DNA from: Alphaproteobacteria bacterium
Lineage (GTDB): Bacteria > Pseudomonadota > Alphaproteobacteria > Geminicoccales > Geminicoccaceae
Direction of reading: 5' to 3'
Assembly (NCBI GenBank): GCA_027045875.1
Contig: JALUAG010000069.1
Coordinates: 1-45,681 of the forward strand
DNA length: 45,681 nucleotides
Made by a program: the position numbers and the translations under genes. Shown here piece by piece: positions 1 to 8,121 of this stretch. Within the stretch, counting starts at the first letter, position 1. Each line of letters starts with the position of its first letter. The notes under the pieces are model-generated. The model had not been told where the DNA came from, ran no database searches, and worked only from the letters and a program-made list of their open reading frames with translations.

Positions 1-104
1 CCCAGGCGGAGTCGGTGGAGTATCGCAATCGCCACCGGGTCGGAGGGCGTCACCGCACGTCGCACGGGACGGCCGGGGTGCCCGGGAGCGCGCGCGGCGG
101 CGAG

Positions 105-1241
105 ATGGCGATTCTCGATCTCGACGGATTGCGGACCCGCGGCTGGACCTGCGGAGAGGTGACGCGCGCCCTGCTGGACATCGACCGCGAGACCGTGGCG
201 GGCCTCGCCGCCGAGACGGAGGGAGCGTTCGCCCGCCGGCGGGAGATCTGCGCCGGCTATCCGGGCTTCTGGCGCGTCCTCTACCGCGAGCCGCGGGAGA
301 TCCTCGGCTACTGGCAGGCCGTCCCGGTCGGCCGGCGGGGCTTCCGACGCCTGCTGCGGGGCGAAGTCGCGCCCGACCGCCTCGAGGCGGCGGATCTCGA
401 CCATGTCGCCCTGGCCGGCACCTACAAGCTCGCCTTTCTCATGTTCACCCTGCGCGAGCCGGCACGCAGCGAGGAAAACCGGGTGCGGCTGTTCCGTTCC
501 TTCGTCCGCCGCCTGGTCGAACTCGCCGGTGCCGGGATCTTCTTCGACGAGATGGTGGCTCCCGCCTACGGCTTCGAGGGCGAACGCCTCTGCCGTGTGC
601 TGGGCATGGAGGAGGTGGGCTTTCCGAAGGCATCCGGCGCCGGCCGCGACGACCGGCAGCGGCCGCCGGTCGCCCTCTACCGCCTCCGGCTGCTGCCTTT
701 TCCGCGCCAGGGACGCCTCGCCCATCGCAAGGAGCTGGCGGCCCTCTACCGCGATCGCAGGACGGTCAAGGCCGTCGCCGAGGCGGCCGATCTGCCGCAC
801 GCCGGCGCGCTCCGGGCGATGTGGAATTCGCGGGAGATGCTGATCGCGCGCCGTCACGTCTGCGAACTCGCCGCCCGCGGCCCGGTGGGTCCGGGCGGAC
901 CGCAGGCGCTGTTGCTGGGCTTCTTCGAGGAGCTCCACCACTTCCTCCGTCGCGGCGAGATCTCCCGCGACTATCTGCGGCTGGCCTACGGCCCGGCGGT
1001 GGATCTCTACGGCACACTGCTGCGACAGGCGGCCCTCGCCTACCAGCGGCAATTCGGCGGGCATCGCCACGCCGGCTTCTTCCATCTCCTCGAGGAGATG
1101 GCGGCCGACGGCCACGGCCCGGATGCCGGGCCGCCGACGGCGGACCGGCTCGAACGGATGATCGCCGAGGAGCGCGAGCTCACGGCGCTGCTGCTGGCCG
1201 CCGACGGGCCCGGGCGGCATACCGCCGGGAGCGGTGGCTGA
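105..1241 (+). CDS. hypothetical protein, possible GNAT-like N-terminal half
   Basis: This 378-residue protein is not one I recognise. The reading frame extends upstream to position 15, but the first residues there are low-complexity arginine/glycine; the ATG at 105 starts a normal-looking sequence (MAILDLDGL) and follows a purine-rich GGCGGCGAG stretch. There is no signal peptide and no membrane segment. Around residues 150-165 the pattern GERLCRVLGMEEVGF resembles the last strand and helix of GNAT acyltransferases, but no clear acetyl-CoA loop is visible, so this is only a hint. The C-terminal half is helical and rich in Arg, Glu and Leu. It is convergent with the FAD oxidoreductase gene, 11 bases away. 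A coding call is well supported by length and codon use; the function is unknown. Confidence 0.7.
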   Translation: MAILDLDGLRTRGWTCGEVTRALLDIDRETVAGLAAETEGAFARRREICAGYPGFWRVLYREPREILGYWQAVPVGRRGFRRLLRGEVAPDRLEAADLDHVALAGTYKLAFLMFTLREPARSEENRVRLFRSFVRRLVELAGAGIFFDEMVAPAYGFEGERLCRVLGMEEVGFPKASGAGRDDRQRPPVALYRLRLLPFPRQGRLAHRKELAALYRDRRTVKAVAEAADLPHAGALRAMWNSREMLIARRHVCELAARGPVGPGGPQALLLGFFEELHHFLRRGEISRDYLRLAYGPAVDLYGTLLRQAALAYQRQFGGHRHAGFFHLLEEMAADGHGPDAGPPTADRLERMIAEERELTALLLAADGPGRHTAGSGG

Positions 1242-1252
1242 CGTCCGCCGGA

Positions 1253-2620
1253 CTATGGCCAGCGATCGCGGAGCCCGTACAAGGCATAGGCGGTGGCCAG
1301 CATCACCGGCCGTAGCGACGGCAAGAGAAAACGTGGCGGCGGGCGACCGACGAAGGCGGGCAGCGGGCCGTCGAAGCCGCGACCCGCGAGCCGGGCGGCC
1401 GCCGCCGCCCCGAACCAGCTGGCCATGGCCACGCCGTTGCCGTGATAGGCCAGCGCCGCCCAGGCTCCCGGGCGGCCGGGGATCTCGGCCAGATGCGGCA
1501 GGCGGTCCCGCGCGAGGCAGGCGAACCCCCACCAGGCATGATCGACCGCCACATGTCGCCAGGCGGGAAAGCGGGCCGCGAGACGTCTGCGCATCCAGGC
1601 CACCCGGCGGGTGAAGGCCTCGGGCCGGCCGGTGATGCCGCCGCGCGCTCCGAACAGCAGGCGATCGTCGGGCAGCAGGCGCATGTAGAAGAGGAGGCGG
1701 CGGGTGTCCGATACCAGCGCCGGCGTGGTCCAGCCCTGCGCGGCCCGTTCCGAGAGGGTCAGCGGCCGCGTCACCAGGATGCAGGAGAGCACCGGCAGCA
1801 CGCGGCCGGCGAGCTCCGGCGCGAGACCCTCGGGCGTGTGGCCGTTGGTGGCGAAGAGGACCCGCGCCGCCCGCACCGTCCCGCCCTCGGTGTGCAGACG
1901 GTGGAGACGGCCGTCGCGCTCCCAGGCCACCACCGGCGAACGCTCGTGCACGCGTGCCCCCTGCTCGACCGCCGCCCGGGCGAGCCCGCGCGCGTAGCGG
2001 AGCGGGTGAAGGCCGAATCCGTAGGGGACGACCAGGGCCCCGTGGTTCTCCTCGAGCCGCACCCCCTGTTCGGCCAGCTCCCCGGGCTCCAGGATCTCCC
2101 AGTTTTCGCCGAACAGCTCGGCCACCTCGAGCGCCTCCCGCTCGAGCGCCTCGCGGCGTCGCGGCCGGTGGGCGACGACCAGCTCGCCCTCGCCCGTGCG
2201 CTGCAGATCGATGCGATGGCGCCTCGCGAGATCGGCGACCAGCGCGATCGCCGCCTTCTGGGCCGCGAACCAGCTGCGTGCCTCCTGCTCGCCGAACCGC
2301 CGCCAGACCTCCCGCCAGCCGCGCCCCCCGCCGCCCAAGCAGCAGAAGCCGCCGTTGCGGCCCGAGGCCCCCCAGCCGATGGCTCCCGCTTCCAGCACCC
2401 GCACCGACATGCCGTGATCGCGGGCGAGATGGAGGGCCGCCGACAGGCCGGTGAAGCCGCCGCCGACGATGGCCACGTCGGCCGCCGCGTCCCCGGCCAG
2501 AGGATCGACGCCCACCGGCAGCGGACCGCCCCGGCGATGCCAGTAGGTGGCGGGCGGGCGGCTGCGATCGTGAAGCTCGGGCTCGTAGACGGGTGACGCC
2601 GCGAGGGCGGAACTGGACAT
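1253..2620 (-). CDS. FAD-dependent oxidoreductase, DAO family (PuuB/OrdL-like)
   Basis: This 455-residue flavoprotein belongs to the D-amino-acid-oxidase/glycine oxidase superfamily, closest in pattern to gamma-glutamylputrescine oxidoreductases. The dinucleotide-binding motif VAIVGGGFTGLSAALHLA lies at residues 49-66, followed by an acidic residue ending the second strand (VLEAG, 75-79) and the SGRNGG segment (86-91) typical of this family. The C-terminal half has the WWGFACLARDRLP and YHGNGVAMA stretches expected near the flavin ring. No signal peptide is seen, so it should be cytoplasmic. Such enzymes oxidise a primary or secondary amine or amino acid with oxygen or a quinone; the substrate cannot be told from sequence. 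The gene is divergent from the formate locus and no polyamine genes are nearby, so the PuuB comparison is structural only. Confidence 0.85.
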   Translation of the reverse strand: MSSSALAASPVYEPELHDRSRPPATYWHRRGGPLPVGVDPLAGDAAADVAIVGGGFTGLSAALHLARDHGMSVRVLEAGAIGWGASGRNGGFCCLGGGGRGWREVWRRFGEQEARSWFAAQKAAIALVADLARRHRIDLQRTGEGELVVAHRPRRREALEREALEVAELFGENWEILEPGELAEQGVRLEENHGALVVPYGFGLHPLRYARGLARAAVEQGARVHERSPVVAWERDGRLHRLHTEGGTVRAARVLFATNGHTPEGLAPELAGRVLPVLSCILVTRPLTLSERAAQGWTTPALVSDTRRLLFYMRLLPDDRLLFGARGGITGRPEAFTRRVAWMRRRLAARFPAWRHVAVDHAWWGFACLARDRLPHLAEIPGRPGAWAALAYHGNGVAMASWFGAAAAARLAGRGFDGPLPAFVGRPPPRFLLPSLRPVMLATAYALYGLRDRWP

Positions 2621-2690
2621 CGGATGCAGTCGGCACTAGCCATGGTGACGGACGGTGGGGTGCGCTCTGGGAAACACACCCTTGGGAGGA

Positions 2691-3395
2691 ATGGTCAAGC
2701 CCGTTTTGCCGCCGGCCTACGACCTCGTGGTGATTGCAGGCGAGCGGGACGCGTTCGACCGGGCGTGCGAGCTGGCCCGCACCCGTGTCGAGGACGGGCT
2801 GCTGGTCTGGAGCGAGCGGCCGGACCGGCTGCAACTCGCCGTCGTCCTCGAACCCGAGGCGCCGTTGGCGGAGAGCCTCAAGGCCCACCATGTCTTCGTG
2901 CTGGCGGTCGGCGACGCCTTGGGCGGCTTCACCGCTCCGGCCCTGCCTCTCGCCCTGCGCTGGCCGGACACGGTGCTCGTCGACGGCGTCGCGCTCGCCC
3001 GCATCCGCTGCGCCTGGGGCGACGGCGCCGGGGGCGATCCCGGCTGGCTCGTGCTCGGGGTCGAGGCGGCCGCGCGCGAGCCGGCGGAGCCCGGACGCAC
3101 GCCCGATCGTCTCACGCTCGAGGGGGCGGCGGGCGAGCCGGTCCCCCAGGCCCGGGTGGTGGAGCAGATCGCGCGGCAGTTCCTGCTCTGGATGGACCGC
3201 TGGCAGCGGGAAGGCTTCGCGCCGATCGCCCGGGCCTGGAACCAGCGTCTCGAAGGGGCCGGACGCACGGCCACCGTGATGCTGGGCGGCATCGAGGCCG
3301 CCGGCGTCGTGGAGGGGCTGGACGGCGAGGGCCGTTTCCGGATCGGTGGCCGCGCGATCGCCCTCGCCGAACTGGCCCCGGAAGCGCTCGCATGA
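2691..3395 (+). CDS. biotin/lipoate A/B protein ligase-like protein (DUF4444 type)
   Basis: This 234-residue protein resembles the biotin/lipoate ligase-like family that carries a DUF4444-type C-terminal domain. The N-terminal part (PPAYDLVVIAGERDAF) starts the ligase-like fold, the middle reads PDTVLVDGVALARIRCAW, and the last 50 residues (TVMLGGIEAAGVVEGLD) look like a small beta-barrel domain as in biotin ligases. Genes of this family are often found beside formate dehydrogenase accessory genes, as here. Its real substrate is unknown; acyl or biotinyl transfer is an inference from fold. The start is uncertain: GGGAGGA directly abuts the ATG at 2691, which is unusually close, and an in-frame GTG at 2655 is an alternative. 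The 79 bases to the next gene hold no convincing ORF. Confidence 0.78.
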   Translation: MVKPVLPPAYDLVVIAGERDAFDRACELARTRVEDGLLVWSERPDRLQLAVVLEPEAPLAESLKAHHVFVLAVGDALGGFTAPALPLALRWPDTVLVDGVALARIRCAWGDGAGGDPGWLVLGVEAAAREPAEPGRTPDRLTLEGAAGEPVPQARVVEQIARQFLLWMDRWQREGFAPIARAWNQRLEGAGRTATVMLGGIEAAGVVEGLDGEGRFRIGGRAIALAELAPEALA

Positions 3396-3474
3396 CCGCC
3401 GCCGTGCCTGCGCGGCGCGCCAGCTCGGGCCACGGAGCCGCGCGGCGACGCGCCCGTTCCGGGGAGGGCCGGTC

Positions 3475-4500
3475 GTGACCGGGAAGGCTCGTTCCTTCTG
3501 GCCGGACTGCGGCTTCGAGCTCCTTACCCGGGACGGGCGGGGGCGGCTGCGGGTGACCGACGACTTCCTGCGGCTCTATCTGCAGCGGCCCGAACTCGCG
3601 CCGGTTGCCGAGAGCTGTGCGGCCGAGCGGGCGCTGCACGCGGCCCTGCTCGAGAACCCCCGACGCCCGGTGACGCCGGTCAATCTGCTGCGCATCCGCG
3701 ACCGCGACGCGGTCGAGAACTGGGAGCTGTTCGTCACCTTCCGCGACCGGCTCCTCGCGCGGGGCACGATCGAGGATGCCTATCTCTCGCTGTTCCTGGA
3801 TCCGCTGCCGCGCCTGCCGCCCCTGTTCGCCGACCATCTGGCGCAGCTCGTCCTGAAGGCGATCCACGAGGACCGACCGGATCCGCTGCGGCTGCGGGCG
3901 GCGGAGCTCTTCTTCCGACCGCAGAAGGTGCGCATCGAGGAGGGAGCCGTCCTGGTCGCCGACGAGGCCACCCTGGAGCAGCTCGTGGAGACCGGCGGCT
4001 TCGGCGATCTCGGCCGGCTGGTCCGCGAGGCGGCGGGCCGCCTGCGCACGGTGGAGCTCGACGTCCTCGGCGAGGACAACGCCGAGATCTATTTCCAGCG
4101 CAGCGACCGGTTCGACACCGTGCTCGATCTTTCCTTCACCCGGCCCGGCCTCGATGCCCTCTGCCGGGTGCTCGAGGCCTGGCTCGCCCGCCTGCTCGAC
4201 ATCGCGGTGTCCATCCAGCCGCTCGCGCAGGTACGCGACGAGCGCTGGCGCTGGCACGTGGGGCTGGACGCCGAGGCGACGGGGATCCTCAACGATCTCT
4301 ACGAGGGACGCGAGGTGGAGGAGGAGCGGCTGGCCCGCCTGCTCGCCCTGTTCCGCATGGAATTCCGCGATCCCAGCGTGCTGCCGGCGGCGTTGCGGGG
4401 GCGGCCGGTCTATCTCGGCATGGCCATGGACGCCCGCAACCGCCTGCGTCTCAAGCCGCAGAACCTGCTCGTCAATCTGCCGCTGGCGGAAGCGGCCTGA
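3475..4500 (+). CDS. DUF6352 family protein of the formate dehydrogenase locus
   Basis: This 341-residue protein matches the DUF6352 type of uncharacterised alphaproteobacterial proteins. The diagnostic opening FWPDCGFELL is followed by RLRVTDDFLRLYLQRPELAPV, and the C-terminus carries PVYLGMAMDARNRLRLKPQ. It has no signal peptide, no membrane helix and only two cysteines, so it is probably a soluble cytoplasmic factor. The chosen start is GTG at 3475 with GGGGAGGG seven to fourteen bases upstream; the frame is open further upstream but that part overlaps the ligase gene and looks like shadow sequence. It sits between the ligase-like gene and the DUF6494 gene in what looks like one transcript. 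A role in formate dehydrogenase expression or maturation is inferred from neighbourhood alone. Confidence 0.82.
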   Translation: MTGKARSFWPDCGFELLTRDGRGRLRVTDDFLRLYLQRPELAPVAESCAAERALHAALLENPRRPVTPVNLLRIRDRDAVENWELFVTFRDRLLARGTIEDAYLSLFLDPLPRLPPLFADHLAQLVLKAIHEDRPDPLRLRAAELFFRPQKVRIEEGAVLVADEATLEQLVETGGFGDLGRLVREAAGRLRTVELDVLGEDNAEIYFQRSDRFDTVLDLSFTRPGLDALCRVLEAWLARLLDIAVSIQPLAQVRDERWRWHVGLDAEATGILNDLYEGREVEEERLARLLALFRMEFRDPSVLPAALRGRPVYLGMAMDARNRLRLKPQNLLVNLPLAEAA

Positions 4501-4515
4501 TCGGGGGAGCCGCCG

Positions 4516-4722
4516 ATGAACGAAGAGACCTTCAACATGAGCGTGCGCAAGTTCTTGAAGAAGCTCGGCATCACCGCCCAGCGGGAGATCGAGCAGAGGA
4601 TCCGCGAGGCGGTGGCGAGCGGACGCCTCACGGGCCGAGAGGAGCTGCCGGTCAAGGCGCGGGTCACCCTGCCCGAGGTCGGCCTCGATCTCGAGGTGGA
4701 GGGGCGGATCGCCCTCGAATAG
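4516..4722 (+). CDS. DUF6494 family small protein
   Basis: This 68-residue protein matches the DUF6494 family, a short conserved protein that recurs next to formate dehydrogenase accessory genes. It begins MNEETFNMSVRKFLKKLGIT and then has an amphipathic helix rich in Arg and Glu and a C-terminal pair of beta strands (VKARVTLPEVGLDLEVEG). It has no cysteine, signal peptide or membrane segment. The ATG is 15 bases after the DUF6352 stop, with GGGGGAGCCG as ribosome binding site, so the two are very likely co-transcribed. It ends three bases before the stop of the convergent iron-sulfur protein gene. The function is unknown. Confidence 0.82.
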   Translation: MNEETFNMSVRKFLKKLGITAQREIEQRIREAVASGRLTGREELPVKARVTLPEVGLDLEVEGRIALE

Positions 4723-4725
4723 GGT

Positions 4726-6795
4726 TCAGCCCTTCCCTTCCCCGTCCTTGCGCTCGACCTCGAGCCGGCGCCTGATCGCCTCCAGCTCCTCGCGTTCGCG
4801 CAGATAGTCCTCGGTCACGCGAGGCCGGTGCGGTCTGCCGAGGGCGAAGGGATTGTCCTCCTTCTCGAACTCGACGATCACCCGGCAGTCCTCGCACATC
4901 CGCAGGAGCTCGACGCGGGCGGGATCGGCGAACATCGAATGGCTGCCGGCGAGCCGCGCCACCACGCGCTCGATGGAGCTGCGGGTGCCGAAGGGCTTGC
5001 CACAGCGCACGCATTCGAAGGGTTCCTCCTCCTTGATCAGCTGCGGCTCTCTGGTCGCGGCGCCGAAATGGAGGCGCGGCTCGAGGCGGATCACCTTCTC
5101 CGGGCAGGTGGTGCGGCAGAGGCCGCACTGCACGCAGGCCTCCTCGAGAAAGCGCAGCGCGGGCCGGTCCGGATGATCGAGCAGCGCGCCGGCCGGACAG
5201 GCGCCCACGCAGGAAAAGCACAGGGTGCAGCCGTCGGTGTCCACCACCACCCTGCCGAAGGGCGCCCCCGCCGGCAGCGGCAGCAGCTCCTGCAGCCGCG
5301 GCGCCACCGCCTGCAGATGATCGAGGGCGAGGCGCAGGAGCTGGCGCGTGCCGCCCATCGGCAGGAAGTCCGCCGGCGGCACCGGCGCGAATTCGACGGG
5401 CGCCCGCAGGGCCTCACCCAGGGCGTCGGGATCCTCCTCGAACAGCAGCCGCAGCCGCTCGCCCTCGTAGCCGAGGCCCGACAGCACCGCATCGACGAGC
5501 TCGACGGCGGCGACGAGCGCTCCCGCTTCCGCCCGCTTTCGCGGCGGTACGAGGATGTCGGCGCGCTCGACTCCGTAGGCCATGGCGGCGGCCAGCAGCT
5601 CCGGCCCGATCTGCGTGATCTCCTCCACCCGGAAGGGGAGCACGCGGGCCGGCAGGCCGGCGCCGAAACGCGCGAGCGCGGTCAGCAGCTCGCCGCCGTG
5701 GCGTTCCTCGTAAAGGAGGACGCGGGGGGCGGTGCCGCCCGCCCGCCGGTAGGTGGCAAGCAGCGTCCGCAGCCGCTCGAGTTGCCGATCGGCGGTCGGC
5801 GCCGCATAGCTCGCGGCCCCTGTCGGGCAGAGGCTCGCGCAGCTGCCGCAGCCGGCGCAGATCCGGGGATCGATGGCCACATGGTCGCCGTCGGGAGTGA
5901 CGGCGCCGGTGGGACAGTGATCGAGGCAGCGGGTGCAGCCCTCGAGACCGGCCCGGGAATGGGCGCAGAGCGAGGCATCGAAGGCGATGTAGCGGGGCTT
6001 CTCGAACTCGCCGACGAGGCCCGCGAGCTCCAGAAGCGCCCCCGCCACCGCCGCCGGATCGCGCGGGTCGGGGCGGAAATAGCCGTCGCGCTTCTCCGGA
6101 GCCGGAAACCAGGGCGCCTCCCCCGAGAGATCGAGCAGCAGATCGAAGGTCCGGCACGCGTCCTGCGCGTCGGGCTCGAAGGCGAGAACGCCGCGCGAGG
6201 AGACCCGTGCCGGCGCGAGCCCCGCGATCTCCACCTCGAAGGCGCCGAGATGACCCCGCGCCCCCCGGACACGGCCGCGGAAGACGGACAGATCGAACAG
6301 GCGGGGCGGCATCACCTCCTGCCGGCCGCTCAGCAGCAGGGTGGGCGCCAGCGCCTGGCCGAGCCGGCGGGCCGCCTCCAGTGCCGTCTCGTCGTGGCCG
6401 TAGACCAGGACCCGGCCCTCCGAGCGCAGGGTGACGGCGGGTGCCGGCGGCAGCGCCACCGCCGCCTCCGCGAGGAGGGCCGCCATCTTGGGCAGGGCGG
6501 CGCGGGCCTCTTCCGACCAGCCGGCGCGGTCGCGGATGTCGACGAAGCGGAGATCCCCATCAAAGCCCCGTTCCTCGGCCAGCTCCCGGAACAGCGGAGC
6601 CTCCTGCTCGCAGGCGACGATCAGTCCGGAATGGCGGTCGAGGGCCTTCTTGAAGGATTCGATCTGGCTGCGGCAGAGATGGCCGAAGATCGCCGCCTCG
6701 CCGCCGGCGCCGAGGGCCTTCGCCAGCCTGTCGGCGGCGATCGGCATCGTGTCCTGGCAGGAACAGACCAGGCATGCCTTGCCGGCCAGTTTCAT
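4726..6795 (-). CDS. multi-cluster 4Fe-4S protein of the formate dehydrogenase locus
   Basis: This 689-residue cytoplasmic protein carries four ferredoxin-type clusters in two pairs. The first pair uses C277, C287, C290, C294 and C313, C316, C319, C323; the second uses C523, C526, C529, C533 and C554, C557, C560, C564. The spacing of the first cluster is unusual, with nine residues between C277 and C287. The N-terminal 120 residues hold C8, C11, C13 and C41 (ACLVCSCQD), and the C-terminus has two more CxxC pairs (C595/C598 and C634/C637) that could bind zinc or iron. Proteins of this type are encoded beside cytochrome-linked formate dehydrogenases in alphaproteobacteria. An electron transfer or cofactor-maturation role is inferred. 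The ATG at 6795 is preferred because the upstream in-frame extension is low-complexity. The gene is divergent from the DUF3305 gene. Confidence 0.88.
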   Translation of the reverse strand: MKLAGKACLVCSCQDTMPIAADRLAKALGAGGEAAIFGHLCRSQIESFKKALDRHSGLIVACEQEAPLFRELAEERGFDGDLRFVDIRDRAGWSEEARAALPKMAALLAEAAVALPPAPAVTLRSEGRVLVYGHDETALEAARRLGQALAPTLLLSGRQEVMPPRLFDLSVFRGRVRGARGHLGAFEVEIAGLAPARVSSRGVLAFEPDAQDACRTFDLLLDLSGEAPWFPAPEKRDGYFRPDPRDPAAVAGALLELAGLVGEFEKPRYIAFDASLCAHSRAGLEGCTRCLDHCPTGAVTPDGDHVAIDPRICAGCGSCASLCPTGAASYAAPTADRQLERLRTLLATYRRAGGTAPRVLLYEERHGGELLTALARFGAGLPARVLPFRVEEITQIGPELLAAAMAYGVERADILVPPRKRAEAGALVAAVELVDAVLSGLGYEGERLRLLFEEDPDALGEALRAPVEFAPVPPADFLPMGGTRQLLRLALDHLQAVAPRLQELLPLPAGAPFGRVVVDTDGCTLCFSCVGACPAGALLDHPDRPALRFLEEACVQCGLCRTTCPEKVIRLEPRLHFGAATREPQLIKEEEPFECVRCGKPFGTRSSIERVVARLAGSHSMFADPARVELLRMCEDCRVIVEFEKEDNPFALGRPHRPRVTEDYLREREELEAIRRRLEVERKDGEGKG

Positions 6796-6861
6796 CCTCG
6801 ATCCTCCACCCACTGCGGCGGCGCGTGCTCCGGCGCCTTTCGAAGAAAGCTTGACTGCCCG

Positions 6862-6898
6862 CCCCTGCATAGCAAGACTTGCCGCTCGCCTACAGGGG
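6862..6898. promoter_or_regulatory. nested inverted repeats in a divergent promoter region
   Basis: The 116-base gap between the iron-sulfur protein gene (leftward) and the DUF3305 gene (rightward) holds an outer inverted repeat CCCCTG (6862-6867) / CAGGGG (6893-6898). Inside it is a perfect palindrome GCAAG-A-CTTGC (6872-6882). Such a layout suits a dimeric regulator acting on both promoters, but no regulator gene is next to it and no strong -35/-10 pair could be fixed here. The call as an operator is inference. Confidence 0.35.
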
Positions 6899-6911
6899 AT
6901 AAAGCCGGTCC

Positions 6912-7448
6912 ATGAAGGACGGAAGCCGGGACGGGGAACGCAGCGCGGTGATGATGCTGGGCGTGGTGGTGGAACGCCGCCCGCTCGCGCATCCCTGGCA
7001 GCAGTGGCGATGGCGGGCGGTGTCGGTCATTCCCGGCGCCGGGCCGGTCGCCGGCTGGCGCGAGCTCAGGCGCGAGGGCGAGGTGGTCGAGTTCCACGCC
7101 GGCACCCTGCCCCTCGAGATCCACCGCACGGAGACCGAGGCCTACAAGTACAACCTCTCGGGCCGACCCGCGGTCTATGTGGTGATGCGGGAGACCGGGG
7201 ACGACGCGTTCCCCTGGGCGCCGGCCGAACTCTCGGCCTCGCCCTGGGACGCCCAGGCCCACGGCGAGGTGTCCGAGGACCGGGTCGAGGCGGTGCCGAT
7301 GCCGGAGCCGGTGATCGCCTGGGTCAAGGATTTCGTCGACCGCCACCATGTCGACCGCCCCTTTCTCAAGCGGCGGCGCAAGGGGCGGGACAAGGCCGCC
7401 CACGACCTCGCCGAGTTCGTGCCCGTGAGCGGGGAGGAACCGCGATGA
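6912..7448 (+). CDS. DUF3305 domain protein, formate dehydrogenase accessory
   Basis: This 178-residue protein belongs to the DUF3305 family. The conserved core runs MLGVVVERRPLAHPWQQWRW, then LPLEIHRTETEAYKYNLSG, and PAVYVVMRE; the tail KDFVDRHHVDRPFLKRRRKG is also typical. It has no signal peptide or membrane span, so it is probably cytoplasmic. The ATG at 6912 is used; ATGs at 6951 and 6954 are possible and would remove a short poorly conserved leader. Its stop overlaps the start of the DUF3306 gene by four bases (ATGA), showing translational coupling. DUF3305/DUF3306 pairs lie next to formate dehydrogenase genes in many proteobacteria; the biochemical function is not known to me. Confidence 0.87.
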   Translation: MKDGSRDGERSAVMMLGVVVERRPLAHPWQQWRWRAVSVIPGAGPVAGWRELRREGEVVEFHAGTLPLEIHRTETEAYKYNLSGRPAVYVVMRETGDDAFPWAPAELSASPWDAQAHGEVSEDRVEAVPMPEPVIAWVKDFVDRHHVDRPFLKRRRKGRDKAAHDLAEFVPVSGEEPR

Positions 7449-8005
7449 CGGAGGAACGGGAGGGCTTCGCGGCCCGCTGGTCGCGACTGAAGCGCCGCAG
7501 CCGGCGGGACGGGGAACGGCCGTCGCAGCCGGAGCCGGCCACCGAGACGGTACGGCCGCCGGCGGCGCAAGGGGCCGCCGAACCGGTGGCGGCCGAGGAG
7601 CTGCCCGATCCCGAGACGCTGTCCCCGGACGCCGACTTCAGCGTCTTCATGCGCGAGAACGTGCCGGAGCTGCTGCGGCGCAGGGCGCTGCGCCGGCTGT
7701 GGCGCAGCAACCCGATCATCGCCAACGTCGACATGCTCGACGACTATTGCGAGGACTTCACCGACGCGGCGACGGCGGCGACGGCGCTCGAGACCGCCTT
7801 CCGGACCGGCAGGAAGATGCTCGAGGAGGCCGCCGAAGGGGACGGCCGGGCGGGCGGCGCGCGGCGCGGGGCGGCGGCGCCCGCGGTCGCGCCCGAGCAA
7901 CCGGTGGCGACCGCCGGCGAGGAGGAGCCGCCGCAGCCCGGCAGCGGCGGAAGGGATACGGCCGATCCCGCGCGACCGCCGGGGGAGGGCGCGGAAAGTT
8001 CGTGA
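7445..8005 (+). CDS. DUF3306 domain protein, formate dehydrogenase accessory
   Basis: This 186-residue protein is of the DUF3306 family. The N-terminus FAARWSRLKRRSRR is basic, then a Pro/Ala/Glu-rich linker leads to the conserved segment DADFSVFMRENVPELLRRRA and LRRLWRSNPIIANVDMLDDY at roughly residues 60-110. The last 55 residues are low-complexity Ala/Gly/Glu/Pro. It has a single cysteine and no transmembrane helix. It starts by a four-base overlap with the DUF3305 gene, with GGGGAGGAA as ribosome binding site. The gap to torD contains the next promoter, so this gene likely ends the accessory transcript. Confidence 0.85.
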   Translation: MTEEREGFAARWSRLKRRSRRDGERPSQPEPATETVRPPAAQGAAEPVAAEELPDPETLSPDADFSVFMRENVPELLRRRALRRLWRSNPIIANVDMLDDYCEDFTDAATAATALETAFRTGRKMLEEAAEGDGRAGGARRGAAAPAVAPEQPVATAGEEEPPQPGSGGRDTADPARPPGEGAESS

Positions 8006-8035
8006 AAGGGACCGGCGAACCGCCCGGGGGGCAGC

Positions 8036-8064
8036 TTGCACGGATCCTGCCGGGAGGCTAAAGT
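8036..8064 (+). promoter_or_regulatory. sigma70-type promoter of the torD-formate dehydrogenase operon
   Basis: A -35 box TTGCAC (8036-8041) and a -10 box TAAAGT (8059-8064) are separated by exactly 17 bases. Transcription would start near 8071, leaving a leader of about 50 bases before torD. The same -35 hexamer and spacing occur at the SRP RNA promoter in this window (37413-37441). Confidence 0.65.
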
Positions 8065-8121
8065 CGCCCGTGCTGACGAGGAAGCTTTCCGGCGCGGCAG
8101 GGGCCGGAGGTCAGGGAGCGG

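Noticed and set aside
3392-3478. 28-codon ORF overlapping the ligase stop (ATGA)
   Set aside because: The translation is Arg/Ala/Gly/Ser-rich without pattern and it overlaps the DUF6352 ribosome binding site and start; more likely spacer than a gene.
4828-6915. 695-codon plus-strand frame
   Set aside because: It mirrors the iron-sulfur protein gene, whose cysteine clusters prove the minus-strand reading.
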